From positions 1 to 63,334 of the forward strand of contig JAMCVT010000012.1 in the NCBI GenBank assembly GCA_023475565.1: DNA of 63,334 nucleotides, written 5' to 3'. The notes under the pieces are model-generated. The model saw only the letters and a program-made list of their open reading frames with translations, did not search any database and was not told the origin of the DNA. The translations under genes were made by a program, and so were the position numbers. Below are positions 39,333 through 49,301 of this stretch, piece by piece. The stretch's first letter is position 1; every line of letters starts with the position of its first letter. This stretch comes from Actinomycetota bacterium (GTDB lineage Bacteria; Bacillota; Desulfotomaculia; Desulfotomaculales; Desulfocucumaceae).

Positions 39333-40415
39333 TTGAACCTGATTATAGCCCTTCTGGGGGCTTTCCTGCTGGCTCTGGTATTGACCCCGTGGGTCAGGTC
39401 AAAGGCTGTTGCCTGGGGTGCCGTAGATTATCCCAACCAGCGAAAGGTACATAGCGGGGTGATGCCCCGGCTGGGCGGACTGGTCATTTACACAGCTTTT
39501 GTGCCCCTTGCCCTGGTCGGTTCCTCATTTTCGATGCCTGTAATAGGTTTGGCCCTGGGGGCGACCCTGATTCTTTTCCTGGGGGTGGCTGATGACACCA
39601 GAGGCATTTCTCCCCGCGTCAAGCTGGCCGGCCAGACCCTGGCGGCCCTGGCAGTGGTGCCCTTTGGCGTAGAGGTTGGTTTTATAACCAACCCGTTTAA
39701 CAACGATCTGATTAATCTGGGAATGTTTGCTGTGCCTATAACAGTATTCTGGCTGGTGGCGGTGACCAATGCCGTGAACCTTATAGACGGCCTTGACGGC
39801 CTGGCGGGAGGGGTCTCCTGCATAGCCTCGCTGACCATGGCGGCGGTGGCCCTTACCCAGCTGAAGGTTTCAGGCATAAGCAGCCAGACTGATATTATAG
39901 CCCTGTCCCTTTTACTGGCGGCCTCCGTTCTTGGATTTATGAGATATAATTTTCACCCCGCCAGCATATTCCTGGGTGACTCCGGATCAATGCTCCTGGG
40001 TTTCAGCCTGGGGGTGATCTCTATTATGGGCCTTACCAAAAGCGCTACCGCCATATCGGTAATCATACCCATGGTGGTTATGGGAATACCCCTGCTGGAT
40101 ACAGTTTTCGCCATTGTGAGGCGCTTCCATGAGAACAGGCCCATCTTCCAGCCGGACAGGGAGCACCTGCACCATCAGCTGCTGGCCAGGGGGTTTTCCC
40201 ACCGCCAGGCGGTGCTGATGATTTATGCGGTCAGTCTGCTCATGGGAGCCAGCGCAGTTATTATGAATCTGCTTACCACCAACCAGGCCATGCTGCTTCT
40301 GGTGATACTGGCCACTTTTGCCCTGGTGGCGGCCAATAAAATAGGGGTTACCGGGTCTGGTATTAAAAAGACTCCCGGTAAGGGGAAATTGACAAAGCGG
40401 TCCTCAAATATTTAG
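39333..40415 (+). CDS. undecaprenyl-phosphate GlcNAc-1-phosphate transferase (TagO/WecA-like)
   Basis: NAVNLIDGLDGLAGG...FLGDSGSMLLGFSLG...DREHLHHQLLARG. Confidence 0.93.
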   Translation: MNLIIALLGAFLLALVLTPWVRSKAVAWGAVDYPNQRKVHSGVMPRLGGLVIYTAFVPLALVGSSFSMPVIGLALGATLILFLGVADDTRGISPRVKLAGQTLAALAVVPFGVEVGFITNPFNNDLINLGMFAVPITVFWLVAVTNAVNLIDGLDGLAGGVSCIASLTMAAVALTQLKVSGISSQTDIIALSLLLAASVLGFMRYNFHPASIFLGDSGSMLLGFSLGVISIMGLTKSATAISVIIPMVVMGIPLLDTVFAIVRRFHENRPIFQPDREHLHHQLLARGFSHRQAVLMIYAVSLLMGASAVIMNLLTTNQAMLLLVILATFALVAANKIGVTGSGIKKTPGKGKLTKRSSNI

Positions 40416-40526
40416 TCTTACAGGCACTGCTTTCAATCGGGATTTGATCATATTTGTGAAAACATGATCAAATCCCGAGACAGGATTGTAAAGATTTTGC
40501 ATAATACAAATAAGGAGGGATGCGGT

Positions 40527-41402
40527 ATGAAAATACGCAAGGCTGTCATTCCTGCCGCCGGTCTTGGAATAAGATTTTTGCCCGCTACCAAGGCGCAGCC
40601 CAAGGAAATGCTGCCCATTGTGGATATTCCCACCATACAGTACATAGTGGAAGAAGCTATTTCTTCAGGGATAGAGGACATACTTTTTATAACCGGAAGG
40701 TCAAAAAGGGCCATTGAGGATCACTTTGACAAGTCCCCGGACCTGGAGGCTTTGCTCAGGGAGAAAGGGAAAACTGATCTACTGGAATTGGTCAGGGACA
40801 TAAGCGAAATGGTGGACATTAACTATATTCGCCAGAAGGAGCCCAGAGGACTTGGTCATGCGGTGTACTGCGCCAGAAAATTTATCGGTGACGAGCCCTT
40901 TGCTGTCCTGTTGGGGGACGATTTGGTGAGGAGCAAGGAGCCCTGTTTACGGCAGCTTATAAACCTCTATGAAGAGACAGGGGCATCGGTAATTGCCGTG
41001 CAGGAGGTTCCTCCGGAGGATGTAGGTAAGTACGGTATTATTGATGCGGAAAGGGTTAAAGAATCGGTTTTCAGGGTAAAGAATTTGGTTGAGAAGCCAG
41101 CTCCTGAAAATGCTCCCTCCGGTCTGGGGGTAATAGGCAGGTACATAATTACACCCGGCATTTTCGACATTTTGGCCCGCACCGGCCCGGGTGCCGGCGG
41201 GGAGATTCAGCTGACCGATGCCCTGAAGGTGTTATGCCGCCAGGAATCCATGTTCGGCCTGGCCTTCAGGGGACAGAGGTATGACGTCGGTGACAAGCTG
41301 GGGTATCTCAAGGCAATGGTGGAATTTGCCCTGGACCGGCCCGGGCTGGCGGAAGAGTTCGGTGAGTACCTGAGAGATATTGTAAGAAGGCGGTATCAGT
41401 AA
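40527..41402 (+). CDS. galU: UTP-glucose-1-phosphate uridylyltransferase
   Basis: MKIRKAVIPAAGLGIRFLPATKAQPKEMLPIVDIPTIQYIVEEA. Confidence 0.95.
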   Translation: MKIRKAVIPAAGLGIRFLPATKAQPKEMLPIVDIPTIQYIVEEAISSGIEDILFITGRSKRAIEDHFDKSPDLEALLREKGKTDLLELVRDISEMVDINYIRQKEPRGLGHAVYCARKFIGDEPFAVLLGDDLVRSKEPCLRQLINLYEETGASVIAVQEVPPEDVGKYGIIDAERVKESVFRVKNLVEKPAPENAPSGLGVIGRYIITPGIFDILARTGPGAGGEIQLTDALKVLCRQESMFGLAFRGQRYDVGDKLGYLKAMVEFALDRPGLAEEFGEYLRDIVRRRYQ

Positions 41403-41516
41403 AAAAGAATATCAGCTTACCTGAAAGGTAAAACAGGGGAGGCCGGGAAGTTCCGGGCTCTTTTTCTTTGGAAAGTTTCAGGAAACTTCCCAGTATATAT
41501 GTACTGGGTGAGGGTA

Positions 41517-42419
41517 ATGAAGGTATTGGTAACCGGTGGGGCCGGCTTTATAGGAGCCCACTTGATAAGAACACTGCTGAAGTCAGGTTTTAAGGTGTCC
41601 GTTCTGGACAATCTCAGTACCGGAAAGTTAGAAAACATAAAACCAGAGGCAAAATTTTATGAAGGAGACCTTTTAGACAGGGACCTTGTTTATCAGTGTG
41701 TCAGCAGGGAGAGACCTGAGGTGGTAATTCACCTGGCAGCCCAGGCAAGTGTGCCTAAATCTCTGGAAGACCCTTCCGCCGATGCAAGTATCAATATATC
41801 AGGGTCTGTCAATCTTTTTGAAGCATCCAGGCATAGCGGCGCCAGAAAGGTCATTTATGCTTCCACCGCAGCTGTCTATGGCAGTCCCAGGTATTTGCCC
41901 CTTGATGAACAGCATCCTGTACAGCCTATTTCAGGGTACGGGCTGTCCAAATACACAGTAGAAAGGTACCTTTCTCTGTACAGGGATTTATACGGACTTG
42001 ATTATACTGTGCTTCGCTTTGCCAATGTGTATGGTCCCGGCCAGTCCTTCGCCGGAGAGGGGGGCGTGGTGGCAATTTTTCTGGACCGGATAATGAGGGG
42101 TGTGCAGCCGGTGATTCACGGTGACGGAAAGCAGACCAGGGACTTTATACATGTGTCGGATATTGTGAACGCAATTTTTTGTGCCCTGGAAAGAGGCAGC
42201 GGGGCCGTACTAAATATAGCCACCGGGCATCCGGCAAGCATTAACCGGCTGTTCCAAATTATAAAGAAGGAGACAGGCTATACAGGTGAGCCTGGCTTCA
42301 CCCTCCCCCGTCCGGGAGATATAAGGGAAAGCTGGTTCGACATAAAGAAAGCGAAAGTTGAGCTGGAATGGTCTCCCGCCATCAGACTGGAGCAGGGAAT
42401 AAAAACATGCTTATACTGA
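41517..42419 (+). CDS. NAD-dependent epimerase (UDP-glucose 4-epimerase-like)
   Basis: MKVLVTGGAGFIGAHLIRTLL...YGLSKYTVERYL. Confidence 0.9.
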   Translation: MKVLVTGGAGFIGAHLIRTLLKSGFKVSVLDNLSTGKLENIKPEAKFYEGDLLDRDLVYQCVSRERPEVVIHLAAQASVPKSLEDPSADASINISGSVNLFEASRHSGARKVIYASTAAVYGSPRYLPLDEQHPVQPISGYGLSKYTVERYLSLYRDLYGLDYTVLRFANVYGPGQSFAGEGGVVAIFLDRIMRGVQPVIHGDGKQTRDFIHVSDIVNAIFCALERGSGAVLNIATGHPASINRLFQIIKKETGYTGEPGFTLPRPGDIRESWFDIKKAKVELEWSPAIRLEQGIKTCLY

Positions 42420-42429
42420 AATTCTTATC

Positions 42430-42735
42430 GGTCGGAATACAGAATTCAGACACCCCGCCGCAAAGTGCGGCACCAAGGACAATGAAAATATGTGGCCGGG
42501 GAGTCCGGTTTTCAGTCCGGGCTTTGGTCCTCGGTTGAACCGGCTCTAAACTCGTCGCTTACGGAATGCCGACCGTCCTCGTACGTGCGTCCATGCACTA
42601 CTCGGACTGCGGCAGCGTCCTGCGGCCCGCTCGGCATTCCGTATGCTCTGTCGCCAAGAGCCGGGTAACAACCTGCGGAAAAGCTCCGGTCTGAAAGGTC
42701 CTCCTCCCCTTCGTACACCCGCATTTGGGTGGTCA
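42430..42735 (-). ncRNA. structured intergenic RNA candidate resembling HEARO/omega RNA, without IscB/IsrB ORF
   Basis: Minus strand: CCGGCTCTTGGCGACAGAGCATACGGAATGCCGA...GGACGCACGTACGAGGACGGTCGGCATTCCGTAAGCGACGAGTTTAGAGCCGG...AGGACCAAAGCCCGGACTG; nested stems TACGGAATGCCGA/TCGGCATTCCGTA and CCGGCTCT/AGAGCCGG. Confidence 0.4.
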
Positions 42736-42977
42736 GTATTTTCAGGGTAGAATTCAGAAGCCAGAATAGGCTGCCTAAAACGGCAACAAGGTAGAATGAA
42801 AATTCAGATCCTTTTTAAACAGCTTTATTTAATCTATAAGGAATGCCCAAACCATTCTGGATTCTGACTCCTGACTCCTGTATTCCGACCGCAGAGCAAT
42901 ACCCGTAAGCATATAGTAACACTTCCGGTTCTCCCCGCATATAATGGAATCCTAATATTTAAGGGGAGGACCGGATC

Positions 42978-43226
42978 ATGTTTAAAGTATCTGATCTTAG
43001 CAGGCGGGATTTTGTCAATCTGGCCGATGGATCAAAGCTGGGGGCTATAAAGGATGTTCATATAGACCCGGCCACCGGCACGGTCACCGCCTTTGTGCTT
43101 CAGGGCGCCCGGCGCTTCAGCCTGCTCTCCGCCGGGAGGGATGTGCTGCTGCCCTGGTCAAAAATAAAAAAAATAGGAGTCGACACCGTGCTGGTGGATT
43201 TGGAAACCTCTCACAGGCTGGGATAA
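42978..43226 (+). CDS. PRC-barrel protein, YlmC/YmxH-like
   Basis: FKVSDLSRRDFVNLADGSKLGAIKDVHIDPATGTVTAFVLQG. Confidence 0.85.
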   Translation: MFKVSDLSRRDFVNLADGSKLGAIKDVHIDPATGTVTAFVLQGARRFSLLSAGRDVLLPWSKIKKIGVDTVLVDLETSHRLG

Positions 43227-43335
43227 TACATTGTTTGACATAAACATGGGCGGGTGATAAAATTAAATGTGTTTTTTTCCCATCTCAGTGGGAAACCAGG
43301 CTGTAGGGGCATTTTTTCACAAGGGGGGTTTTTTT

Positions 43336-44526
43336 TTGGGCAGAAGACTTTTTACCTCGGAATCCGTCACTGAAGGTCATCCCGACAAGATAGCGGATCA
43401 GATTTCTGATGCCGTTCTTGATGGTATTATTGCCAAGGATCCCAATGCCAGGGTTGCCTGTGAAACCCTTTGTACCACCGGGCTGGTTATGGTGGCCGGG
43501 GAAATTACCACCCACTGCTATGTTGATATACCCAGGATTGTCAGGGAAACCATACGCTCCATCGGGTATACCAGGGCCAAGTACGGCTTTGACTGTGACA
43601 CTTGCTCGGTTATGACTTCCATAGACGAGCAGTCACCCGATATTGCCCTGGGGGTGGACAAAGCCCTGGAGGCAAAGGAAGGCCGGATGAACGACGATGA
43701 AATAGAGGCCATTGGCGCCGGCGACCAGGGGATGATGTTCGGCTACGCCTCCAATGAGACGGCAGAGCTTATGCCGCTGCCCATAGCCCTTGCCCACCGC
43801 CTGGCCCGGAAGCTGGCCGAGGTCAGAAAAATCCGGGAGCTGCCGTACCTTAGACCGGACGGCAAGGTTCAGGTGACTGTGGAGTATGATGGCACCAAAC
43901 CGGTAAGGCTTGACACAGTGGTTGTTTCAACACAGCACCACCCCAGAATGAGCCTGGAGGAGATACGTCAGGACATAATAGCCAGGGTGATTAAGCCGGT
44001 TCTCCCCGAAGGCCTGCTGGAAGACAGTGTCCGTTATTTTATCAATCCCACCGGAAGGTTCGTCATCGGCGGCCCCCAGGGGGACACGGGGCTTACCGGC
44101 AGGAAAATAATAGTTGACACATACGGCGGCATGGCCAGACACGGAGGGGGCGCCTTTTCCGGCAAAGACCCCACCAAGGTGGACCGCTCCGCCAGTTACG
44201 CTGCCCGCTATGTAGCCAAGAATATAGTGGCTGCGGGGTTGGCCGACCGCTGCGAGGTGCAGCTGGCTTACGCCATCGGTGTGGCCAGACCGGTCTCCGT
44301 AATGGTGGAAACCTTTAATACCGGCAGGGTGCCGGAAGATGTGCTTATAAAGCTGATCCAGGAACATTTTGATTTAAGGCCGGCAGGGATTATTAAGACC
44401 CTTGACCTGCGCCGCCCAATCTATCTCAAGACGGCTGCCTATGGCCATTTCGGCCGCACCGACGGGGATTTCCCCTGGGAAAAAACCGATAAGGCGGATA
44501 TTCTTAAAAAAGAAGCAGGGATTTAG
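43336..44526 (+). CDS. metK: S-adenosylmethionine synthetase
   Basis: TTG start; [27 protein letters not shown]...[12 protein letters not shown]...[17 protein letters not shown]. Confidence 0.96.
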   Translation: MGRRLFTSESVTEGHPDKIADQISDAVLDGIIAKDPNARVACETLCTTGLVMVAGEITTHCYVDIPRIVRETIRSIGYTRAKYGFDCDTCSVMTSIDEQSPDIALGVDKALEAKEGRMNDDEIEAIGAGDQGMMFGYASNETAELMPLPIALAHRLARKLAEVRKIRELPYLRPDGKVQVTVEYDGTKPVRLDTVVVSTQHHPRMSLEEIRQDIIARVIKPVLPEGLLEDSVRYFINPTGRFVIGGPQGDTGLTGRKIIVDTYGGMARHGGGAFSGKDPTKVDRSASYAARYVAKNIVAAGLADRCEVQLAYAIGVARPVSVMVETFNTGRVPEDVLIKLIQEHFDLRPAGIIKTLDLRRPIYLKTAAYGHFGRTDGDFPWEKTDKADILKKEAGI

Positions 44527-44610
44527 GGATAGAATACAGGAGACAGGAGACAGGAGTAGACAAAGCATTCCTTATTCGCCTGAAAAAAATATAAAAGCAT
44601 TGGATAATTA

Positions 44611-44637
44611 CGCTGCCCTCCGGGGCGGCGTTTTATT
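44611..44637 (+). terminator. Rho-independent terminator
   Basis: CGCTGCCCTCCGGGGCGGCGTTTTATT after metK. Confidence 0.6.
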
Positions 44638-44793
44638 ATGCCCGGCTAAAGCTTAATCGTGCCTCAAAGTCGGGCATGTACACTCCTGTATTCTGTCTCC
44701 TGTCTCCTGACCTCAAAGAACAGCTTCTCCGGCGGAATCATTCACCCTTTGTTCCCGTTATTCATATTTTTAAGTAATACGGGGGTGATAGTT

Positions 44794-45180
44794 ATGGAGC
44801 TGTATATTATTACCACGGCTTTACTGGGCTGGCTGGCATATACACTGTACCTTATAGCCCTGCTGCTTAGAAAAGGGAGAGACGCTGCCGGGGGGACGGT
44901 TTGCGTATATATGGGAAACCAGGCCGATGTAGCCGAATGGTTTATCAGATCCATTTACAGAAGTGACGGTGTGCTTGCCGGCCGGCTGGATGTGGCTGTG
45001 GCCGTGGAGTGCCCGGGTGATGATACCGGCAGGATTGTCAGAATACTATCCGGTGAAAAGGAATTTAGTCTTTTTGAGGGCGCGGAACTGGCGAAGGTCT
45101 GTCCTTTGGTGCTGGATGTCAGGGGTATGGATAAAAAAGCTCTCCTGGTGGGGCCGCTAAATTGTATTATGAGCTGTTAG
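44794..45180 (+). CDS. hypothetical membrane-anchored protein
   Basis: MELYIITTALLGWLAYTLYLIALLLRKGRD; upstream in-frame part of the ORF lies in repeat DNA. Confidence 0.6.
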   Translation: MELYIITTALLGWLAYTLYLIALLLRKGRDAAGGTVCVYMGNQADVAEWFIRSIYRSDGVLAGRLDVAVAVECPGDDTGRIVRILSGEKEFSLFEGAELAKVCPLVLDVRGMDKKALLVGPLNCIMSC

Positions 45181-45244
45181 GCAGTAAGGAATCATATAGT
45201 CGGAGTATAATAAAAGAGGTAACTTTCCCCCTCTGTCGAAAATA

Positions 45245-47002
45245 TTGTCAGGGGGGGAAATTGCTTTTATGAACGGGACAGGCAGGAAGAGCTACATTCA
45301 TGCTGCATATTCCCTGGCGGTAACAGCGATAGGACTGGGGCTTCTAATTAAGCTTTTCGGTAGCCTGGACCTGGATAAATCCCGCGAGTATGCTGTACTT
45401 ATAGTGATGGGAATTATGGTTGAGTGGCTGGCTGTCAATTTTCCCCTGGGACGCCTTTCCGGAAGCTTTTCCTTAATGCTGGGCGCTCTTCTTATCTATA
45501 ACCCCGGCGCCTCGGCCTGGATAAGCTCGGTGGCTTTTTTTATCGGAAACGGAATTGCCGGCAGGGGTAATTCGGTCCGCACCTCAGTTTTTAACATGGC
45601 CCAGCAGGTTCTGGCCCTTTATGGGTCCGTTTTACTGTTCGGGGTCATCTGGAAAAGTAATTTGGACGGGGTTTTATGGTCGGGTCCGGCCGGCTTCCTT
45701 CAGCTTATTACACTTATAACGCTTTTTTTTGCCATAAACCATGCGCTGGTTTACCTTTACGCCTACCCCGGCAGGAAGGGCGCCAGGATGCACTCCTGGC
45801 AGAACACTCTAAAATGGGATATATTGAGTTATCTTTTCAGCGCCCCCTTTGGCATAGTGATGGCTGTCCTTTATCAGAAAACGGGTATCCTGGCGGCATT
45901 CCTTTTGTTCCTGCCCATTCTCACCGTCCAGTACATACTGGGCCTTTATGTGAGGTCTGAGCTGGTCAACAAGGAACTAAGGGCGGTATACGAGATAAAC
46001 AGGAAGCTGGGGTCCGGGGGGGATTTTCGTAAAATACCGGGACTGCTGCTCAGGGAGATGCGCAGGGCTATTTCTTTTCATACCGGTGTGGTTTACCTGT
46101 GGCAGGAAAAAACCCGTAAGTTCGTTGCGGCAGCTGCTTTCGGACCATACAGGAGTCAGTTGGAGAAGGGTTTTGTCAATCCCGGTGAAGGGTTCTGGGG
46201 CTGGGTGACAGGTAACGGGGAGGCCGAAATAGTTTTTGACTCCAAGATCGACCCCAGGGTAAAGAATGAACAGGGACTTCCCCAGGTCCTCAGGTCTCTC
46301 TTGGTTATTCCCCTGGTGGGGGAGGCTGGCACACTGGGCCTTATTATTGTGGGTGAGAAGAAAGCCATGGCGTTTACTGAGCAGGATTTAGCGGTGGCTA
46401 TGTCTCTTTGCGGGTCGCTGTCGGCAGCCCTTTCCGGGCGGGTGCTGGCGGAAAAGCTGGAAAGGTACGGCTCACGGGACCCCATGACCGGACTCTTAAA
46501 CAGGAGTTCTCTTTACCGCAGCGGGGTGCAGGCCTTCGAGGAAATAAAGTCCTCCGGAGAAGGGTGCGCTGCCCTTTTACTCATGGACATTGACATGCTG
46601 GAGCATATAAATGAGGGCTGGGGCCAGGAGTCCGGGGACAGGATGATTATTGAGCTGGCCCGGGTGGTCAAGTCACTGGAAATTCCGGGGGCCAGGGCGG
46701 GTCGTTTCGGTGACGACGAACTGGGGCTTATCCTTCCCGGATTTGATGAGCACAAGGCCGTGGAATTGGCCAATGAAATAAGGGACATCCTTTCGGATTA
46801 TACTTTTGCCAAGGAATACCCCCTGCTCAGGATAAAGGTCAGCATCGGAGCTGCTGCGGGAGGGCCTGAGGAGGTCTTTGACCAGTTGGTCATAAAGGCC
46901 GGCCAGGCCCTCAGGAAGGCCAAGAAAGACGGCCGGGACCGCGTTTTAGCAGCCTCGGAATTAAAGGGCCGGTATTCCGGAAGGGATAGTTGGCTTACTT
47001 GA
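45245..47002 (+). CDS. membrane GAF-GGDEF protein with degenerate GGDEF motif
   Basis: N-terminal TM region, GAF-like middle, SRDPMTGLLNRSSL...GRFGDDELGLILPG. Confidence 0.85.
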   Translation: MSGGEIAFMNGTGRKSYIHAAYSLAVTAIGLGLLIKLFGSLDLDKSREYAVLIVMGIMVEWLAVNFPLGRLSGSFSLMLGALLIYNPGASAWISSVAFFIGNGIAGRGNSVRTSVFNMAQQVLALYGSVLLFGVIWKSNLDGVLWSGPAGFLQLITLITLFFAINHALVYLYAYPGRKGARMHSWQNTLKWDILSYLFSAPFGIVMAVLYQKTGILAAFLLFLPILTVQYILGLYVRSELVNKELRAVYEINRKLGSGGDFRKIPGLLLREMRRAISFHTGVVYLWQEKTRKFVAAAAFGPYRSQLEKGFVNPGEGFWGWVTGNGEAEIVFDSKIDPRVKNEQGLPQVLRSLLVIPLVGEAGTLGLIIVGEKKAMAFTEQDLAVAMSLCGSLSAALSGRVLAEKLERYGSRDPMTGLLNRSSLYRSGVQAFEEIKSSGEGCAALLLMDIDMLEHINEGWGQESGDRMIIELARVVKSLEIPGARAGRFGDDELGLILPGFDEHKAVELANEIRDILSDYTFAKEYPLLRIKVSIGAAAGGPEEVFDQLVIKAGQALRKAKKDGRDRVLAASELKGRYSGRDSWLT

Positions 47003-47778
47003 AAACAATTGGAAATATGCTGGGCGGTTTTATTGACCTTCTTTTTCCTCCCCGCCGGGTGTGCCCGCTGTGTGGTAAATTCCAGGAGGATAAAAGAATA
47101 TGTGACAGCTGCCTGAACATGCTCGGAGAGTTCCGGGAAGAGCCGGTGTGTTACAAGTGCGGCAGGTTTTTTCATATCCCGGAGGGAGGTCAGGCCGGGG
47201 GAGGGCCGCAAGCCGCATACTGCCGGGACTGTCTCGGCGGGGGCCGCTTTTTTTTCATGGCCAGGGCGGCAGGTCCCTATGACGGTGATCTTAAAAGAGC
47301 GGTGCGGAGGCTCAAGTATAACGGCAGGCGTGAGCTGGCCGGTCACCTTTCCGGCATCATGTTTGACAGAATCAGCGCAAACCGGTATTACAACAGGGTG
47401 GAGATTATTACCCCGGTGCCCCTTTCCCCGGGAAGGCTCAGGCAAAGGGGATATAACCAGGCTGAACTGCTGGCTTTCGGGCTCTCCGGCAGGATGAAGG
47501 TTCCGGTGCTGCCTCTTTTGAAAAAAAACAGGGAAACTGCTCCGCAAACTTCCCTGGACAGGCCCGGGAGGGGTGAGAACCTCCGGGATGCCTTTACCCT
47601 TACCGGGGCAGGGGCTTTTAGGGGAAAAACAATACTGCTGGTTGATGATGTTGTCACCACCGGCGTCACTTTAAATACTGTTTCCGAGACCCTTGTCAGG
47701 GGCGGGGCGGGGGTGGTCCTGTGCATTGCGGCAGCAGCCGGCAGGACAGCCGCTGCCGGCGGGGAAAGATCATTTTAA
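46999..47778 (+). CDS. ComF-family phosphoribosyltransferase
   Basis: CPLCGKF...CDSCL, ILLVDDVVTTGVTLNT PRPP motif; start approximate. Confidence 0.92.
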   Translation: MKTIGNMLGGFIDLLFPPRRVCPLCGKFQEDKRICDSCLNMLGEFREEPVCYKCGRFFHIPEGGQAGGGPQAAYCRDCLGGGRFFFMARAAGPYDGDLKRAVRRLKYNGRRELAGHLSGIMFDRISANRYYNRVEIITPVPLSPGRLRQRGYNQAELLAFGLSGRMKVPVLPLLKKNRETAPQTSLDRPGRGENLRDAFTLTGAGAFRGKTILLVDDVVTTGVTLNTVSETLVRGGAGVVLCIAAAAGRTAAAGGERSF

Positions 47779-48056
47779 CTCTAAAAACCGTGTAACAGCA
47801 GTTTGATATCTGTAATGTTTGGGAATATTAAGCTAAAATACCTTTTATTATTATGCTGTGGCAAACGGCGCCGGTTTTTAAAGAAACGGTGTCCGGCGGC
47901 CGCCATGGAGTTGCCTCAAGGCAGTGATTTTACCGTGTTTTTTGTTCTGAAATTGATAATATTCGTGAATGCCGGGGCAATATTGCGACATTATATTTTC
48001 ATTATGGACAGGTTAACCACATATTAAAGCCTTTTTATCACCGGTTATTAACAGAC

Positions 48057-48090
48057 TTATCCACATTATCCACAATGGCTTGTTCCACAG
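48057..48090 (+). promoter_or_regulatory. DnaA-box cluster
   Basis: Two abutting consensus boxes TTATCCACA (48057-48065, 48066-48074), then TGTTCCACA. Confidence 0.55.
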
Positions 48091-48213
48091 GGGCCTTTTG
48101 GGGTTGGTTGTCTTCGACAGCCGTGTCAAAATGTTTCCCGTACTGGAAACACTTGACTTAGGCTAAAGATTGTGTTAACATTCAAGAACCCAGTTTTGAA
48201 TTTATTAGGAGGA

Positions 48214-48417
48214 ATGTTTGTGCAGGGTAAGGTAAAATGGTTTAGTGCAGCAAAAGGATACGGATTTATTGAGCGTGATGACGGGGGTGATGTTTTTGTT
48301 CACTTCTCGGCCATACAGGATGAAGGCTTCAAGACTCTCAACGAGGGAGAAAGAGTGGACTTTGACATAGTTGAAGGAGCTCGGGGGCCCCAGGCGGCCA
48401 ACGTTACAAAAATATAA
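48214..48417 (+). CDS. cold-shock protein
   Basis: [31 protein letters not shown]. Confidence 0.95.
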   Translation: MFVQGKVKWFSAAKGYGFIERDDGGDVFVHFSAIQDEGFKTLNEGERVDFDIVEGARGPQAANVTKI

Positions 48418-48425
48418 CAACCCTA

Positions 48426-48452
48426 CCCCAGTATAGCACTGGGGTTTTTTTA
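48426..48452 (+). terminator. Rho-independent terminator
   Basis: CCCCAGTATAGCACTGGGGTTTTTTTT. Confidence 0.8.
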
Positions 48453-48517
48453 AAAGGTTCCGGACTTATAACTTTCCCGGCTGTTATTAAAAAACGGCAT
48501 GAAAGGAGTGTTGCGGC

Positions 48518-49036
48518 ATGAAGGTGCAGATGAGGGGAAGGAATATTGAGATCACTGGAGCTTTGAAGGAATACGTGGAAAAGCGCCTCGGGAAGCTGGA
48601 TAAGTTTATTGACAACCTTGGAGATGCCCAGGTTACCCTGTCGGTTGAAAAGGATTTCCAACGTATTGAGGTAACCATTCCCATCAACGGTATGATATTG
48701 AGGGGTGAAGAAGCCACCGGTGATATGTATGCCTCCACCGACATGGTGGTGGAAAAACTCGAAAAACAGATAGAAAAACATAAAGGAAAACTGGTAAAGC
48801 GTGCCGGGAAGGGATCTGTGGACACAAAAAGAGCTGTCCAGCCAGAAGATGATGGTCCCAGGGTGGTCAGGACCAAGAGGTTTGCCATAAAGCCCATGGC
48901 TATCGACGAGGCCGTCCTGCAGATGAATTTGCTGGGCCACAGCTTTTTCGTATTCTCCAATGCGGAGACCGATCTGGTCAATGTGGTGTATAAGCGCAAA
49001 GACGGAAATTACGGGCTTATAGAGCCAACCTTTTAG
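48518..49036 (+). CDS. hpf: long-form ribosome hibernation promoting factor
   Basis: [30 protein letters not shown]...C-terminal [19 protein letters not shown]-like dimerisation domain. Confidence 0.93.
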   Translation: MKVQMRGRNIEITGALKEYVEKRLGKLDKFIDNLGDAQVTLSVEKDFQRIEVTIPINGMILRGEEATGDMYASTDMVVEKLEKQIEKHKGKLVKRAGKGSVDTKRAVQPEDDGPRVVRTKRFAIKPMAIDEAVLQMNLLGHSFFVFSNAETDLVNVVYKRKDGNYGLIEPTF

Positions 49037-49040
49037 CGGA

Positions 49041-49145
49041 ATGGGGACACACCTCCCTGATATGATTGGCTCCGGGGGTCGGAGGAATGTCCCCGATCGG
49101 GATGGACACACCTCCCTGATATGGGGGTCGGAGGAATGTCCCCGA
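49041..49145. repeat. tandem GGGACACACCTCCCTGATATG...GGAATGTCCCC REP-like element
   Basis: Two direct copies of GGACACACCTCCCTGATATG...GGGGGTCGGAGGAATGTCCCCGA. Confidence 0.65.
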
Positions 49146-49301
49146 AATGATGTGCTTTGTGTGGGGGCGCACTGCCGGTGCGCCCCCTGCTATTTTGAAC
49201 GTCCTTGCAATATACCCGGCTGCTCTGATAAAATCTTTTTGTGTCCGGTGATCTGGGCTGCTGCTAATAATCCCAGTTTTATGGAGATGGGTGATAATTT
49301 T

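Noticed and set aside
42512-42724. 70-aa minus-strand ORF as a real protein
   Set aside because: It lies across the strongly base-paired intergenic element; its coding look is likely a by-product of a structured sequence.
43227-43336. SAM riboswitch upstream of metK
   Set aside because: The leader is short and I do not see the SAM-I core or a clear terminator switch; only homopolymer runs.
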